From positions 1-27,095 of the forward strand of contig RFLO01000017.1 of the NCBI GenBank assembly GCA_003693875.1: 27,095 nucleotides of DNA, read 5' to 3'. The DNA comes from Candidatus Pacearchaeota archaeon (GTDB lineage: Archaea > Nanobdellota > Nanobdellia > Pacearchaeales > GW2011-AR1). The translations under genes and the position numbers were made by a program. Of this stretch, positions 18,853 to 26,867 are shown piece by piece; the first letter of the stretch is position 1; every line of letters begins with the position of its first letter. The notes beneath the pieces were generated by a model. The model saw only the letters and a program-made list of their open reading frames with translations, was not told the origin of the DNA and ran no database searches.

Positions 18853-19323
18853 ATGGTAAAAAAGAGTTCTGTTAAAAAAAAGAAATCAAAGAAAAAAAGT
18901 CCTGCAAGAAAAGAGCAAAAAACAGTTCCTTTAGGTGTAAGGCTCTCCTCCCTGCTTTACCTTTTGTTAGGTGTCTCAACCCTCATATTAGGTATCTTAA
19001 TTGCTATAGGCTCTTCACTGCAAACAGAAATTCCAGAACTTAAAAATTTGTCTCCTAATTTAATTTTGTTTTTAGGAATAATTAACGGATTGTTGGGAAT
19101 TTTCGAAGTCATAGTTTCACTTAACCTATTGCGCGCAAAAAACTGGGCAAGAATTTCTGCAATTATTCTCTCAGCATTGACAATAATTCAACAATTAAAT
19201 GAAGCAAGAAATCAAATATCCCTGCTAACTATAATTCTCTTAATAATCTGGGTGCTAACCTTCTCTTATCTCCTATTTAATCAAAAAGCAAGAGACTTTT
19301 TTCTAAATAAAACCAAAAAGTAG
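18853..19323 (+). CDS. Hypothetical four-helix membrane protein with lysine-rich N terminus
   Basis: A 156-aa integral membrane protein. About 25 N-terminal residues are very basic (KKSSVKKKKSKKKSPARKEQK), so the N terminus is predicted cytoplasmic. Four hydrophobic helices follow: roughly 28-50 (LSSLLYLLLGVSTLILGIL), 66-86, 95-112 and 121-140. The protein ends in a basic tail. The pattern resembles small archaeal DUF-type four-TM proteins, but no functional residue stands out. It is preceded by Shine-Dalgarno GAGGTG with good spacing. The gap before it (18676-18852) also holds the palindrome TAGGAA-TGT-TTCCTA at 18717-18731. Confidence 0.75.
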   Translation: MVKKSSVKKKKSKKKSPARKEQKTVPLGVRLSSLLYLLLGVSTLILGILIAIGSSLQTEIPELKNLSPNLILFLGIINGLLGIFEVIVSLNLLRAKNWARISAIILSALTIIQQLNEARNQISLLTIILLIIWVLTFSYLLFNQKARDFFLNKTKK

Positions 19324-19383
19324 TCGGATTGGCTTCTCAACACCTTACACAAAACTTAAAACTTCGCAGTTCCACCTTCATTT

Positions 19384-21117
19384 ATGAGACTTGCCGTAAT
19401 AAAAAAAGAAAAATGCAGACCAGCCCTTTGCGCACACGAATGCAAAAAATTTTGTCCAGTTGAGAAAAAAGAAAAAGATTCCTGTGTGAATATCAAACAA
19501 TCAGCGGGAATAGACGAAACAACTTGCATTGGCTGTTCAATCTGTGCTAAAAGATGCCCTTTTGACGCAATTAAAATAATTAATCTCCCAACAATTGACG
19601 AAAGTCAAATAACCCATCGCTACGGCAAAAACAGTTTCGCCTTATACGGCCTGCCAGCTCCACGCGAAAAAACAATCCTTGGTTTCCTTGGACAAAACGG
19701 AATTGGCAAATCAACTGCTGTGAGAATTCTTGCAGGAAAAGAAAGTCCAAACTTCGGAAAAGAGAATCCAACAAAAGAAGATTTCAAAAATTTCTTCAAA
19801 GGAAGCGAAATTATCCGCTACTTTGAAAGCCTCAAAAACAAAAAGATAGCCTACAAGCCACAAAACATCTCTGAATTAAGAACCGAACTAATAGCAAGAG
19901 ACCTTCTTGAAAAATGTGGAAAAAAAGAAGAAATAGAATTTCTTGCAAAAAAATTAGGTGTAGAAAAAGTCCTCGATAACAAACTCAAAAACCTCTCTGG
20001 TGGGGAACTCCAAAAGATAGCAATTATTGCCGCATCTGTCAAAAACTCAGACATTTACTTTTTTGATGAGCCACTTGCATTTCTTGACATAGGCGAAAGA
20101 ATAAGGATATCAGATTTTATAAAAGAAAAAAGCAACGAAAGAACAACAATAGTAGTAGAGCACGACTTGCTAATCCTTGACTACTTAACAGACTACATCA
20201 GTATCTTCTACGGAAGCCCCGGTGCATATGGAATGGCTTCTGTAGCAAAACCATCAAAAAACGCTGTAAACTCCTATTTAGAAGGCTTCTTGAAGGAAGA
20301 AAACGTCCGCATAAGAGAAAAATCTCTTAGTTTTAACTTTACAAAAAATGCGCAGTTATCTGGTACGAAGATTACAGAGTGGCCAGCCTTCAAATTAGAA
20401 TTCGAATCCGGCTTCAAACTCCAAGCAGAAAAAGGTGAAATTTATGAAAACAACTGCATCGGAATCCTTGGGCAAAACGGGGTTGGAAAAACATCCTTTG
20501 TCAGGGCTCTTGCTGGTGAACTTGAAGTAAGCATTAAAGACAATAGAAAAAAGCTTGACTTAAAGCTTAAAATCTCGTATAAGCCGCAGCACATAATCAA
20601 AAAAAATGATGAAAAAGTAAAAGACATAATAATCCGTGAAAAAATACCTCGAAAAACAATACTTGCTTTCCGGCTGGGAGCATTAGAGTCAAAAAAAATC
20701 TCTGAGCTGTCGGGCGGCGAGTTGCAGCGTCTTGAAATTGCAAGGTGTATCTCCAAAGAAGCAGACCTCTACCTAATAGACGAACCATCGGCTTTCCTTG
20801 ATGTAGAAGAAAGAATTTCTGCTGCAAAAGCAATAAAAGACAAGATGATTGAAAAGGGAAAAACAGCATTCATTGTTGACCATGACCTTCTACTTATCTC
20901 CTATGTAGCTGATTCAATTATCAACTTCATTGGAACTCCCCAAAAAGAAGCATTAGCAAAAGAGCCCTGCGAATTCTCAAAGGGGATATCAACTCTCCTA
21001 AAAAGCCTCAACATAACTCTTAGAAAAGATAAAGAATCAGGCAGGCCAAGAATTAATAAAAAAGGAAGTGTTCTTGACAGAGAGCAAAAAGCAAGAGAAG
21101 AATGGGTAATCTTGTAA
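19384..21117 (+). CDS. abcE1: Ribosome recycling ATPase ABCE1 / RLI
   Basis: A 577-aa soluble twin ABC ATPase that splits ribosomes into subunits after termination, working with aRF1 or Pelota. The N-terminal Fe-S domain has C11, C16, C20 and C24, a further C34, and the ferredoxin-like CIGCSICAKRCP (48-59). NBD1 carries GQNGIGKST, LSGGELQKI and DEPLAFLD. NBD2 carries GQNGVGKTS, LSGGELQRLEIAR and DEPSAFLD. The H-loop segments EHD and DHD are intact, and HRYGKNSF is family-typical. Length is close to the usual ~590. A weak TATA-like CTTAAAAC is centred 25.5 bp before the ATG, consistent with a leaderless mRNA. It converges on the secreted coiled-coil protein gene. Confidence 0.97.
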   Translation: MRLAVIKKEKCRPALCAHECKKFCPVEKKEKDSCVNIKQSAGIDETTCIGCSICAKRCPFDAIKIINLPTIDESQITHRYGKNSFALYGLPAPREKTILGFLGQNGIGKSTAVRILAGKESPNFGKENPTKEDFKNFFKGSEIIRYFESLKNKKIAYKPQNISELRTELIARDLLEKCGKKEEIEFLAKKLGVEKVLDNKLKNLSGGELQKIAIIAASVKNSDIYFFDEPLAFLDIGERIRISDFIKEKSNERTTIVVEHDLLILDYLTDYISIFYGSPGAYGMASVAKPSKNAVNSYLEGFLKEENVRIREKSLSFNFTKNAQLSGTKITEWPAFKLEFESGFKLQAEKGEIYENNCIGILGQNGVGKTSFVRALAGELEVSIKDNRKKLDLKLKISYKPQHIIKKNDEKVKDIIIREKIPRKTILAFRLGALESKKISELSGGELQRLEIARCISKEADLYLIDEPSAFLDVEERISAAKAIKDKMIEKGKTAFIVDHDLLLISYVADSIINFIGTPQKEALAKEPCEFSKGISTLLKSLNITLRKDKESGRPRINKKGSVLDREQKAREEWVIL

Positions 21118-21148
21118 AATCAAAATAAATAAAAAATAAAATAAGTGT

Positions 21149-22438
21149 TTAATCTTTTTCTTCTTCAGTTTCCTTTTTTTCCAGCTCTTTCTCTCTTGCT
21201 TTCAGTGCCTTTAACCTTGCAAATTTCGCCTTGACCTTCGCAATTTCTTCGGCTTTTTTAAGACGCTCCTTTTCAAAATGAGCCTCTTTCCTCAAAGCCA
21301 TCTCTTTAGCAAACTGAACTCCGGATTCCTTGTCAATTCTCCTTGAAATCTCTCGAAGTTTCTTGTCGTCAAGACCTTTAAGTCGCTTCAGGCGAATTTC
21401 AAGATTCTTCCTTTTCCCGATTATTCTGTTTTCAATCTCAATTGGCTTATCCTTAAACCTTTTCAGTTCACCAAAAATCTCTGAATCACCACCTGAATCA
21501 AGGCGGCTTTCAATTCTTGACAAAACTTCAAGGGCTCTGGCTTTGTGTTTTTCAATTCTTGCCTGAACTTTCGCAAGACGCGCAAGTTCTTCTTCACTTG
21601 CTCCCTTGTCAGCAAGTCCCTTTTCAAGCTTCAAAACTTCTTCTTCAACAGATTTCATAAAGTCCTCATATTCTGCACTTGCTTCCTTTAAGTCGTCTAA
21701 ATTATCCGATGCGCGAACAGCCCTAATCAAACGCCTCTCAGCAAGTTTAAGGTACTTGTCAATTCTCTTTATCCTGTCAGAAGTAAACCAAAGACTCGTC
21801 CTCTCCCAAAAATCAGTCCATGAACTCTCGCCTACCTCTTTTGCCCATGACTCAAAATCTTCAAAATCAGAGCTCGCATTCAAGTCCAAGTCGCTTAAAC
21901 TAATGTTTGAATTATTCCCTGAAGTTTTCAGTTCCCGAAGAGCCATAGCCAAGAAAAACTCATACTTAAGGCGTGATTCAACTGCTTTTCTGTGATTCTT
22001 TATCGCAAGTTTCACAAATCTCTTAAACTTCTCGCGATTAAAGTCAAGCCCTTCTGCAGCACTAATCAGGTCTTTTAGTTCGTCGGGTATCTCATACTCC
22101 TTTTTTTTCACTTTTAGCCACTCCTTGAAAAGTTTCTCGTACTTTTTCTCATAATGGTCATCCAAGTCAAAATCTTTCAGCTTAAATTCAACATCCCTGG
22201 AATCTCCGCTCCCACTACCGCCTTCGAAAAACTCTGAATCCTCATCTTCATCTGATGGAGCTTTAGACGCCTCATGGTCGTCTCCAACACCCAAATCGTC
22301 ATCTCCAAGAGTACTGTTCGTGATGTTTTTCTGCGTAGAATTATTTGTTGAATTTGTCTGGTTTGTAGTATTCGTCTGAGCCAAAGCTAACACTACTAAA
22401 AGCAAGAAGACTGCTGTTATTGCATACGCTTTTCTCAT
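21149..22438 (-). CDS. Secreted coiled-coil protein with DUF5667-like region
   Basis: A 429-aa exported protein. It has a Sec signal peptide (1-20). An Asn/Thr linker dense in N-x-S/T sequons (NTTNQTNSTNNST; likely glycosylated) and an acidic stretch (about 45-80) follow. The rest is highly charged helical sequence. The block FTSDRIKRIDKYLKLAERRL..YEDFMKSVEEEV (about 213-270) matches the pattern I know from DUF5667 proteins: repeated helices with AERRL-type motifs. The last 150 residues are near-continuous Lys/Glu coiled coil. No C-terminal anchor is seen, so it may be released or bound to the surface layer. A strong AGGAGGT lies before the ATG. It is 37 bp downstream of the membrane winged-helix gene and probably in its operon, hence perhaps its target or partner. 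Confidence 0.82.
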   Translation of the reverse strand: MRKAYAITAVFLLLVVLALAQTNTTNQTNSTNNSTQKNITNSTLGDDDLGVGDDHEASKAPSDEDEDSEFFEGGSGSGDSRDVEFKLKDFDLDDHYEKKYEKLFKEWLKVKKKEYEIPDELKDLISAAEGLDFNREKFKRFVKLAIKNHRKAVESRLKYEFFLAMALRELKTSGNNSNISLSDLDLNASSDFEDFESWAKEVGESSWTDFWERTSLWFTSDRIKRIDKYLKLAERRLIRAVRASDNLDDLKEASAEYEDFMKSVEEEVLKLEKGLADKGASEEELARLAKVQARIEKHKARALEVLSRIESRLDSGGDSEIFGELKRFKDKPIEIENRIIGKRKNLEIRLKRLKGLDDKKLREISRRIDKESGVQFAKEMALRKEAHFEKERLKKAEEIAKVKAKFARLKALKAREKELEKKETEEEKD

Positions 22439-22475
22439 TTTAACCTCCTTTCAGCTAAAAAAGAGCCCAAAACAA

Positions 22476-23279
22476 CTATTTAACACTTTTGTGAAACGAT
22501 TTGTTACGGGATGAAACAAGAAAAATTCTTTTTTCGTTTCCAAAAGGAACTCTCAGAATAATGGAACGTGCCTCAAGATTCTTAAGCTTTCGGCTAAGCC
22601 TGACTTTCGAAATTCCAAGAGCACGACAAATTTCTTTTGTCCATGCAACACCCCCATTAGCAAAAAGAAATTCCACAATCTCCTTCTCCTCGCGAAAAAG
22701 ATTCTTCGTAAGGTCTTCAAGAGCGCGCTTTTTTGAGAAAAGCCTAAAAATCCTCTCCCTGTAAAAAAACCCAACGGCAAGAATGAGTGCCAAAAAAACA
22801 AAAAAAGGAATGTTGCTTTTTCCTGCAAACTCAAAACTTACAACCAAGTCATTTTCTGGAAAATCGCTCCACTCAAGAATTATTCTTTGCCCATCACTCT
22901 TAGTTAAAAACCCTTTTGGAAAGATAACCCGATTGTCGCTTAAAACACTCCCCTTTGGAAGCAAAACGGATACCTTGTCAGCCCCATATAAAAAATCAGC
23001 GCTAAAAACAAGAATTCCCCTCCTAAAACCTCCTTCAAGAATAGACGAAGAAGTAAAGTTTATTCTTACATTGTCAGACAAAACCCTCAACGAATCGCCA
23101 TAGATTTCAAAATCCCCTTCAACATTAAGGTCTGAAAAATCATAAGGAAGCTTAACCTCCTTACCATTAAATCCTTCAAGAACAATACTTGTCTTAACAG
23201 AATTATCTTCAATAAAAAAAACAGCACTGGAAGAAAGGGCAAAGGGGATCAACATCACCAAAACAATCAAGAATCTCAT
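22476..23279 (-). CDS. Membrane-bound one-component regulator with C-terminal winged helix
   Basis: A 267-aa protein. It has a signal peptide or first helix (1-18), an extracytoplasmic beta-rich domain (about 20-153), a single transmembrane helix (157-173) and a cytoplasmic part. The cytoplasmic part carries a winged helix-turn-helix (about 195-257; REEKEIVEFLFANGGVAWTKEICRALGISKVRLSRKLKNLEARSII), typical of MarR/IclR-like DNA-binding domains found at the C terminus of archaeal membrane proteins. It should sense something outside and bind DNA inside without a phosphorelay. The ATG overlaps the histidine-phosphatase stop by 4 bp (ATGA), so it is translationally coupled. The ligand and target promoters are unknown. 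Confidence 0.83.
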   Translation of the reverse strand: MRFLIVLVMLIPFALSSSAVFFIEDNSVKTSIVLEGFNGKEVKLPYDFSDLNVEGDFEIYGDSLRVLSDNVRINFTSSSILEGGFRRGILVFSADFLYGADKVSVLLPKGSVLSDNRVIFPKGFLTKSDGQRIILEWSDFPENDLVVSFEFAGKSNIPFFVFLALILAVGFFYRERIFRLFSKKRALEDLTKNLFREEKEIVEFLFANGGVAWTKEICRALGISKVRLSRKLKNLEARSIILRVPFGNEKRIFLVSSRNKSFHKSVK

Positions 23280-23935
23280 CTTATCGTATACTCAAAAAAT
23301 TTATCAAATGGAATAAACCACCTTATTGCCTCTTCCTTGCTGGCTCCCTCAACAATCTTTCTAAAAAGCCTAATGGAGTTTCCATGGGCTGAAACAGCCA
23401 CATTAACTTTGTTCCTCTTAACAAATTTTTTTAAGTCCTTAAAAAAACTCCAAACCCTTTTCTCAACATCAGCAAATGACTCCCCTCCCGGAGCACGAAC
23501 ATCCCATCCCCTATGGACTGCGTCATATTCTTCCTTCCCAAGCTTAAGCTCAACTCTTCGAAGAGCATCCTTTGAGAATCCGTCAAAAAGCCCTGCTTTT
23601 CTCATAAATTCAACCTCCTGCCTCCCAGCAGTTTCAATAAACCATTTATGTGTCTTGCCCTCATAAATTCCATAACTCCTCTCAATCATGCGGTCGTCCT
23701 GAAGAATAACTCTGCATTCAGGATGGTATTTTAGAACAATCCTCAAAGTTTGTTTTGAACGGGTAAGACTTGTATGGATTGCCACCCTTATGTCCTTTCC
23801 TTTCAACTTTTGTGCAACAGATTCAGCCTGAGAAATGCCAAGTTTGGTAAGGTAAACATTACTTTGCCCAGTAAATTTCTCATCACGGTTAAAAGTTGTC
23901 TGACCATGTCGAAAAAGATAAACCTTAAAAACCAT
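23276..23935 (-). CDS. Histidine phosphatase / phosphoglycerate mutase-like protein
   Basis: A 219-aa member of the histidine phosphatase superfamily, branch 1. The catalytic RHG is at residues 9-11 (YLFRHGQTTFNRDEKFTG), followed by SLTRSKQT (second Arg), the acid/base ERSYGIYEGK, GGESFADVEKRV and the second catalytic histidine in VSAHGNS. The RHG..N....TG and ERSYG segments favour a 2,3-bisphosphoglycerate-dependent phosphoglycerate mutase, but a broad phosphatase role is equally possible. The frame extends to a TTG at 23950; the ATG at 23935 is chosen because the family starts there and a TATA box is centred exactly 25.5 bp upstream. It is the first gene of an operon with the membrane regulator, an unexpected partner for a glycolytic enzyme. 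Confidence 0.88.
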   Translation of the reverse strand: MVFKVYLFRHGQTTFNRDEKFTGQSNVYLTKLGISQAESVAQKLKGKDIRVAIHTSLTRSKQTLRIVLKYHPECRVILQDDRMIERSYGIYEGKTHKWFIETAGRQEVEFMRKAGLFDGFSKDALRRVELKLGKEEYDAVHRGWDVRAPGGESFADVEKRVWSFFKDLKKFVKRNKVNVAVSAHGNSIRLFRKIVEGASKEEAIRWFIPFDKFFEYTIR

Positions 23936-23956
23936 AAAAAGCCAAGCCAAAAAAGA

Positions 23957-23964
23957 TATAAAAA
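23957..23964 (-). promoter_or_regulatory. TATA box of the histidine phosphatase operon
   Basis: TTTTTATA on the minus strand is centred at 23960.5, exactly 25.5 bp before the ATG at 23935. It lies back to back with the rightward TATA box of the small membrane protein gene. Confidence 0.6.
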
Positions 23965-23968
23965 GGTT

Positions 23969-23976
23969 TTTATAAG
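23969..23976 (+). promoter_or_regulatory. TATA box of the small membrane protein / exchanger operon
   Basis: TTTATAAG is centred at 23972.5, about 24 bp before the ATG at 23996. This supports that start rather than upstream in-frame codons. Confidence 0.5.
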
Positions 23977-23995
23977 ACTTAAACCAACTAATATA

Positions 23996-24310
23996 ATGGT
24001 AATCGAAATAATTGTTATCCTGATTCTGATATTTTTGGGATTGACAATTTTAAAGATGGAGCACCACACGCGCCGCGTAAAGCTGGTAATCCTCATAATA
24101 ATTTCATTTCTAATCTACACTTCCATTGTAAGCATATTTTCCTCAAAAAAATTTGACCTCTCCTCTCCAAGAGGAATTGTTTCTGCTATCTATGTCTATG
24201 TCGGCTGGTTAGGCCAAACAGCAGTCAACCTCTGGGACGTTGGAACAAAGACGGTTCATATGGTTGGAAACGCCATAAAATTTGACAATAACAAAACTAA
24301 GGGGGGTTAA
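23996..24310 (+). CDS. Hypothetical small membrane protein, 104 aa
   Basis: Two hydrophobic helices at about 2-20 (VIEIIVILILIFLGLTIL) and 30-48 (LVILIIISFLIYTSIVSIF), joined by a short basic loop with HHTRR. A conserved-looking segment follows (SPRGIVSAIYVYVGWLGQTAVNLWD), then a hydrophilic tail. The frame is open further upstream to 23774, but that part lies antisense to the phosphatase gene; the TATA box fixes the start at 23996. The stop is 9 bp before the Ca2+/Na+ exchanger ATG, so the two are probably co-transcribed, and the protein might be an accessory of the exchanger. The family is not recognised. Confidence 0.7.
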   Translation: MVIEIIVILILIFLGLTILKMEHHTRRVKLVILIIISFLIYTSIVSIFSSKKFDLSSPRGIVSAIYVYVGWLGQTAVNLWDVGTKTVHMVGNAIKFDNNKTKGG

Positions 24311-24319
24311 CCAGAGCCT

Positions 24320-25279
24320 ATGATTATAGAAGCACTACTCTTTATTTTTGGGCTCTATATTCTGATAAAAGGGGCAGATTTCATCGTTGACAGCTCAACA
24401 AAACTTGCGAGAAAATTTGGCGTTTCAAACTTCGTTATTGGACTAACTCTTGTTGCTTTTGGCACTTCAATTCCGGAATTCATTGTAAGTCTATTCGCTG
24501 CCATAAAAGGAGTTACAGATCTGACGCTGGGAAACATTATCGGAAGCAACATAGCAAATATCCTCTTAATCCTTGGAATAGCCTCTCTAGTTAGCGAAGT
24601 AAAGATAAATTCCCCAAGAATACTCCAACAAATTGCATACTCAATACTTGCCCCAATAGCCCTTGCAATAATTGCTTTTAGGCCAAACCTTATGCTTGGG
24701 CCCCCAACAATTAATGAATACATAAGCATTGTTTTTATCGCTTTAACATTTGGGTTTGTATATTCAAATTTCAAAAAGCCAAAAAAAGTCGGAAGGAAAA
24801 AACCAAAAACAAAAAGGCACTTGGAAAAACCATCGCTGACAATAACAAAACTCATTGCAGGAATTATTGGGATTTACCTTGGAGGAAAATTCGTAGTAGA
24901 TGGCGCGGTTGCCATATCTCATTTCCTTGGCATAAGCCATTTCTTAATCTCCGCAACCATTGTTGCTATTGGCACATCATTGCCAGAACTCGCCGTGAGT
25001 CTTGTTTCAATATACAGAAAAAACATAGGAATGACTCTTGGGAACATCATTGGAAGCAATGTTATGAATGTTTTTTTCATATTGGGATTTACGTCCGTCA
25101 TAAAAAGAATAAACGTTCCGCAAGTATTCCTTCCAGATATGGGATTCATGTTCCTTTCAAGTGCTTATCTTTTCTTAATCATAAAGTATCGCAAAAAAGA
25201 AACACTTAACAAAAAAGATGGAATTGCCCTCCTACTAACTTACGCAATATATGTTGCATACATAATGGTGAGGGGTTAA
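24320..25279 (+). CDS. Calcium/sodium antiporter (CaCA family, YrbG-like)
   Basis: A 319-aa polytopic membrane protein with about ten helices in two inverted halves. The alpha repeats are clear: GTSIPEFIVSL..GNIIGSNIANILLILG (first half) and GTSLPELAVSL..GNIIGSNVMNVFFILG (second half). They supply the acidic and polar residues of the Na+/Ca2+ site, as in archaeal NCX proteins and bacterial YrbG. A basic cytoplasmic loop (KKPKKVGRKKPKTKRH) separates the halves. It should export Ca2+ in exchange for Na+ or H+. It follows a small membrane protein by 9 bp, and its stop overlaps the fen1 stop by 4 bp. The exact ion coupling cannot be told from sequence. Confidence 0.93.
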   Translation: MIIEALLFIFGLYILIKGADFIVDSSTKLARKFGVSNFVIGLTLVAFGTSIPEFIVSLFAAIKGVTDLTLGNIIGSNIANILLILGIASLVSEVKINSPRILQQIAYSILAPIALAIIAFRPNLMLGPPTINEYISIVFIALTFGFVYSNFKKPKKVGRKKPKTKRHLEKPSLTITKLIAGIIGIYLGGKFVVDGAVAISHFLGISHFLISATIVAIGTSLPELAVSLVSIYRKNIGMTLGNIIGSNVMNVFFILGFTSVIKRINVPQVFLPDMGFMFLSSAYLFLIIKYRKKETLNKKDGIALLLTYAIYVAYIMVRG

Positions 25280-26307
25280 AAAAAATCTGAAAGGCCCTTT
25301 TGTTTCTTTTCTTCAAAAACCCTGCGTAGCCTCTCAATTCCCGAATCAACTCTTGAAGAAGAAAAGTCCCTTTTCAAAAGAAAAGCCCTAAGAGAATCTG
25401 AGTCAAAATTTGCTTTGGGAATTCTTTTACCAACAGAAGCCTTGTAACTTCTAAAATGTTCAAAGATTTCCCTCCAATCAAAATCCATTTCAAATCGCGG
25501 GTCCTTCTCAATGTGCTTGAAAATCTCAAAAGGATACTTGTACCTCTGGACAATTTCAAGAGCCCGCCTCTGTCCTATTCCGCGAACGCCTCCCGGATTA
25601 TAATCTGTGCCAACAAGAATGCCAAGACATATTAGCTGGTCCCTGTCAATCTGCAACTGATTCAAAACACTTTCAAACTCAACAAGCTCAATATTCACAT
25701 CGACATAAACTCCTGAATTTAACCTTCTCCTTCGAGAAAGTGTAAGATTCCTTACAAGACGCGGAGCTCCATAAAGAAGAGTATCGTAATCCTGAGAAGA
25801 AACAGCCCAAACAACTCCAGCACAAGCCATAGAGGTAGCTTCAGCTTCTCCTTCACCTTCTGCCTGAATAACCGGAATCCCCATATAGGACAATAACTCC
25901 TGGCTTTCCTCAATAACAGAATCCATTATCCTAACAGACTGGGCGGCATATTTTCGCATAGCCTCTACATCCCCTCTTTCCTCAGCTTTCCTATGTTTTT
26001 CTTCAGCTTCCATTTTCAATTTCTTCCTTCTCTCAAGTTCTCTCTTTTTCATCTCCGGTGCCTTTCCATCAAAAACATAAACTGGAAAAATGCCCTCCTC
26101 TAAAAGTGAAATATTCCGATAAAAAAGGCCTGATAAGTGGGAAGTTATATTTCCCCGATTATCCATTAGGGGAGTCCCATCCGGCTGACGAATAGTAGTT
26201 AAAAACTGATAAAGAATGTTAAAAGCATCAATTGCGATGGTCTTGCCTTTAAGGTCATCAAATTCTATTTCTTTTCTTGGGATAATATCCGAAATCAAAA
26301 CCCCCAT
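25276..26307 (-). CDS. fen: Flap endonuclease FEN1
   Basis: A 343-aa structure-specific 5' nuclease that removes flaps during Okazaki-fragment maturation and repair. The N domain has IAIDAFN with metal ligand Asp27, VFDGKAPEMKKREL, and the I-domain EGEGEAEA glutamates. SSQDYDTLLYGAP and the H2TH region GILVGTDYNPGGVRGIGQRRA complete the active site. The last eight residues, QKGLSDFF (336-343), form a textbook PCNA-interacting (PIP) box. Length is standard for archaea. A TATA-like CTTATTAA is centred 25.5 bp before the ATG. The gene converges with the exchanger; the family-B polymerase starts 560 bp away, placing lagging-strand functions close together. Confidence 0.97.
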   Translation of the reverse strand: MGVLISDIIPRKEIEFDDLKGKTIAIDAFNILYQFLTTIRQPDGTPLMDNRGNITSHLSGLFYRNISLLEEGIFPVYVFDGKAPEMKKRELERRKKLKMEAEEKHRKAEERGDVEAMRKYAAQSVRIMDSVIEESQELLSYMGIPVIQAEGEGEAEATSMACAGVVWAVSSQDYDTLLYGAPRLVRNLTLSRRRRLNSGVYVDVNIELVEFESVLNQLQIDRDQLICLGILVGTDYNPGGVRGIGQRRALEIVQRYKYPFEIFKHIEKDPRFEMDFDWREIFEHFRSYKASVGKRIPKANFDSDSLRAFLLKRDFSSSRVDSGIERLRRVFEEKKQKGLSDFF

Positions 26308-26337
26308 AAAGAATCTAAGAATTAAAAATTAATAAGA

Positions 26338-26802
26338 TTATTGGTTCTCTCTGTAATGCTTTGAGAGGAGCCGTCTGGCAAATCCCCTCACATTAGCTTC
26401 GGGAGCCTCCCAAATAGAAACAGATCCCCTCCGTGTTCTAACTACCTCATACCCTCCATGCTTAAGACATTCGCAAATATCGTTTAATGGAATAAGAACT
26501 GAATCAACCGTGGAAGGATTAATTTTCCTTCTCCTGCATTCATCTAAAAACGACTTAATTGAAGGTTTTGGAGTTTCACGAGGTAACCTTCTTTCCCCGA
26601 ACATCCTCTCAGCTACTCCCTGCTCATAAAGGTGTGGAACCTCAGGTGTAACTCCAAGTTTCGTGCAAAGGTCTGCGTAACATTGACTATCCCAATTTTC
26701 AAGCGCTTTTCTCCTCATCTGATCAATTCTTTCATACTTCCTACGCACTCTTTCCCTGCCCTGTTCCATACGGTCCATCCAAGACAAAATTTCTTCTCCC
26801 AT
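26338..26802 (-). CDS. Hypothetical soluble protein, 154 aa
   Basis: Not recognised. The N-terminal 45 residues form a strongly charged helix (WMDRMEQGRERVRRKYERIDQ). A middle region has three cysteines (CYADLCTKLG, then CRRRK further on). The C-terminal half may be a small alpha/beta fold (LIPLNDICECLKHGGYEVVRTRRGSVSIW). There is no signal peptide or membrane helix. The ATG is exactly 25.5 bp from a palindromic TATA box shared with polB, and the stop is 30 bp before the fen1 ATG. Proximity to two replication genes is suggestive but not evidence of function. Confidence 0.68.
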   Translation of the reverse strand: MGEEILSWMDRMEQGRERVRRKYERIDQMRRKALENWDSQCYADLCTKLGVTPEVPHLYEQGVAERMFGERRLPRETPKPSIKSFLDECRRRKINPSTVDSVLIPLNDICECLKHGGYEVVRTRRGSVSIWEAPEANVRGFARRLLSKHYRENQ

Positions 26803-26821
26803 AAAAAAAGCAATAATGGTT

Positions 26822-26833
26822 GGTTTATAAACC
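26822..26833. promoter_or_regulatory. Palindromic TATA box between the 154-aa gene and polB
   Basis: GGTTTATAAACC is its own reverse complement, centred at 26827.5. The leftward ATG at 26802 is exactly 25.5 bp away (leaderless). Rightward, transcription would begin near 26853, giving polB a 15-nt leader that opens with GGAAGGT (26854-26860). Confidence 0.55.
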
Positions 26834-26867
26834 TTTCTTTAGTTACTACTGCTGGAAGGTTCAAAAA

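Noticed and set aside
21120..21148. Terminator hairpin between ABCE1 and the convergent gene
   Set aside because: The gap is only A-rich with no hairpin or T-run on either strand.
23936..23950. Upstream TTG start for the histidine phosphatase
   Set aside because: An ATG at 23935 fits the family N terminus and the TATA spacing exactly.
23774..23995. N-terminal extension of the small membrane protein frame
   Set aside because: It lies antisense to the histidine phosphatase gene, and the TATA box supports a start at 23996.
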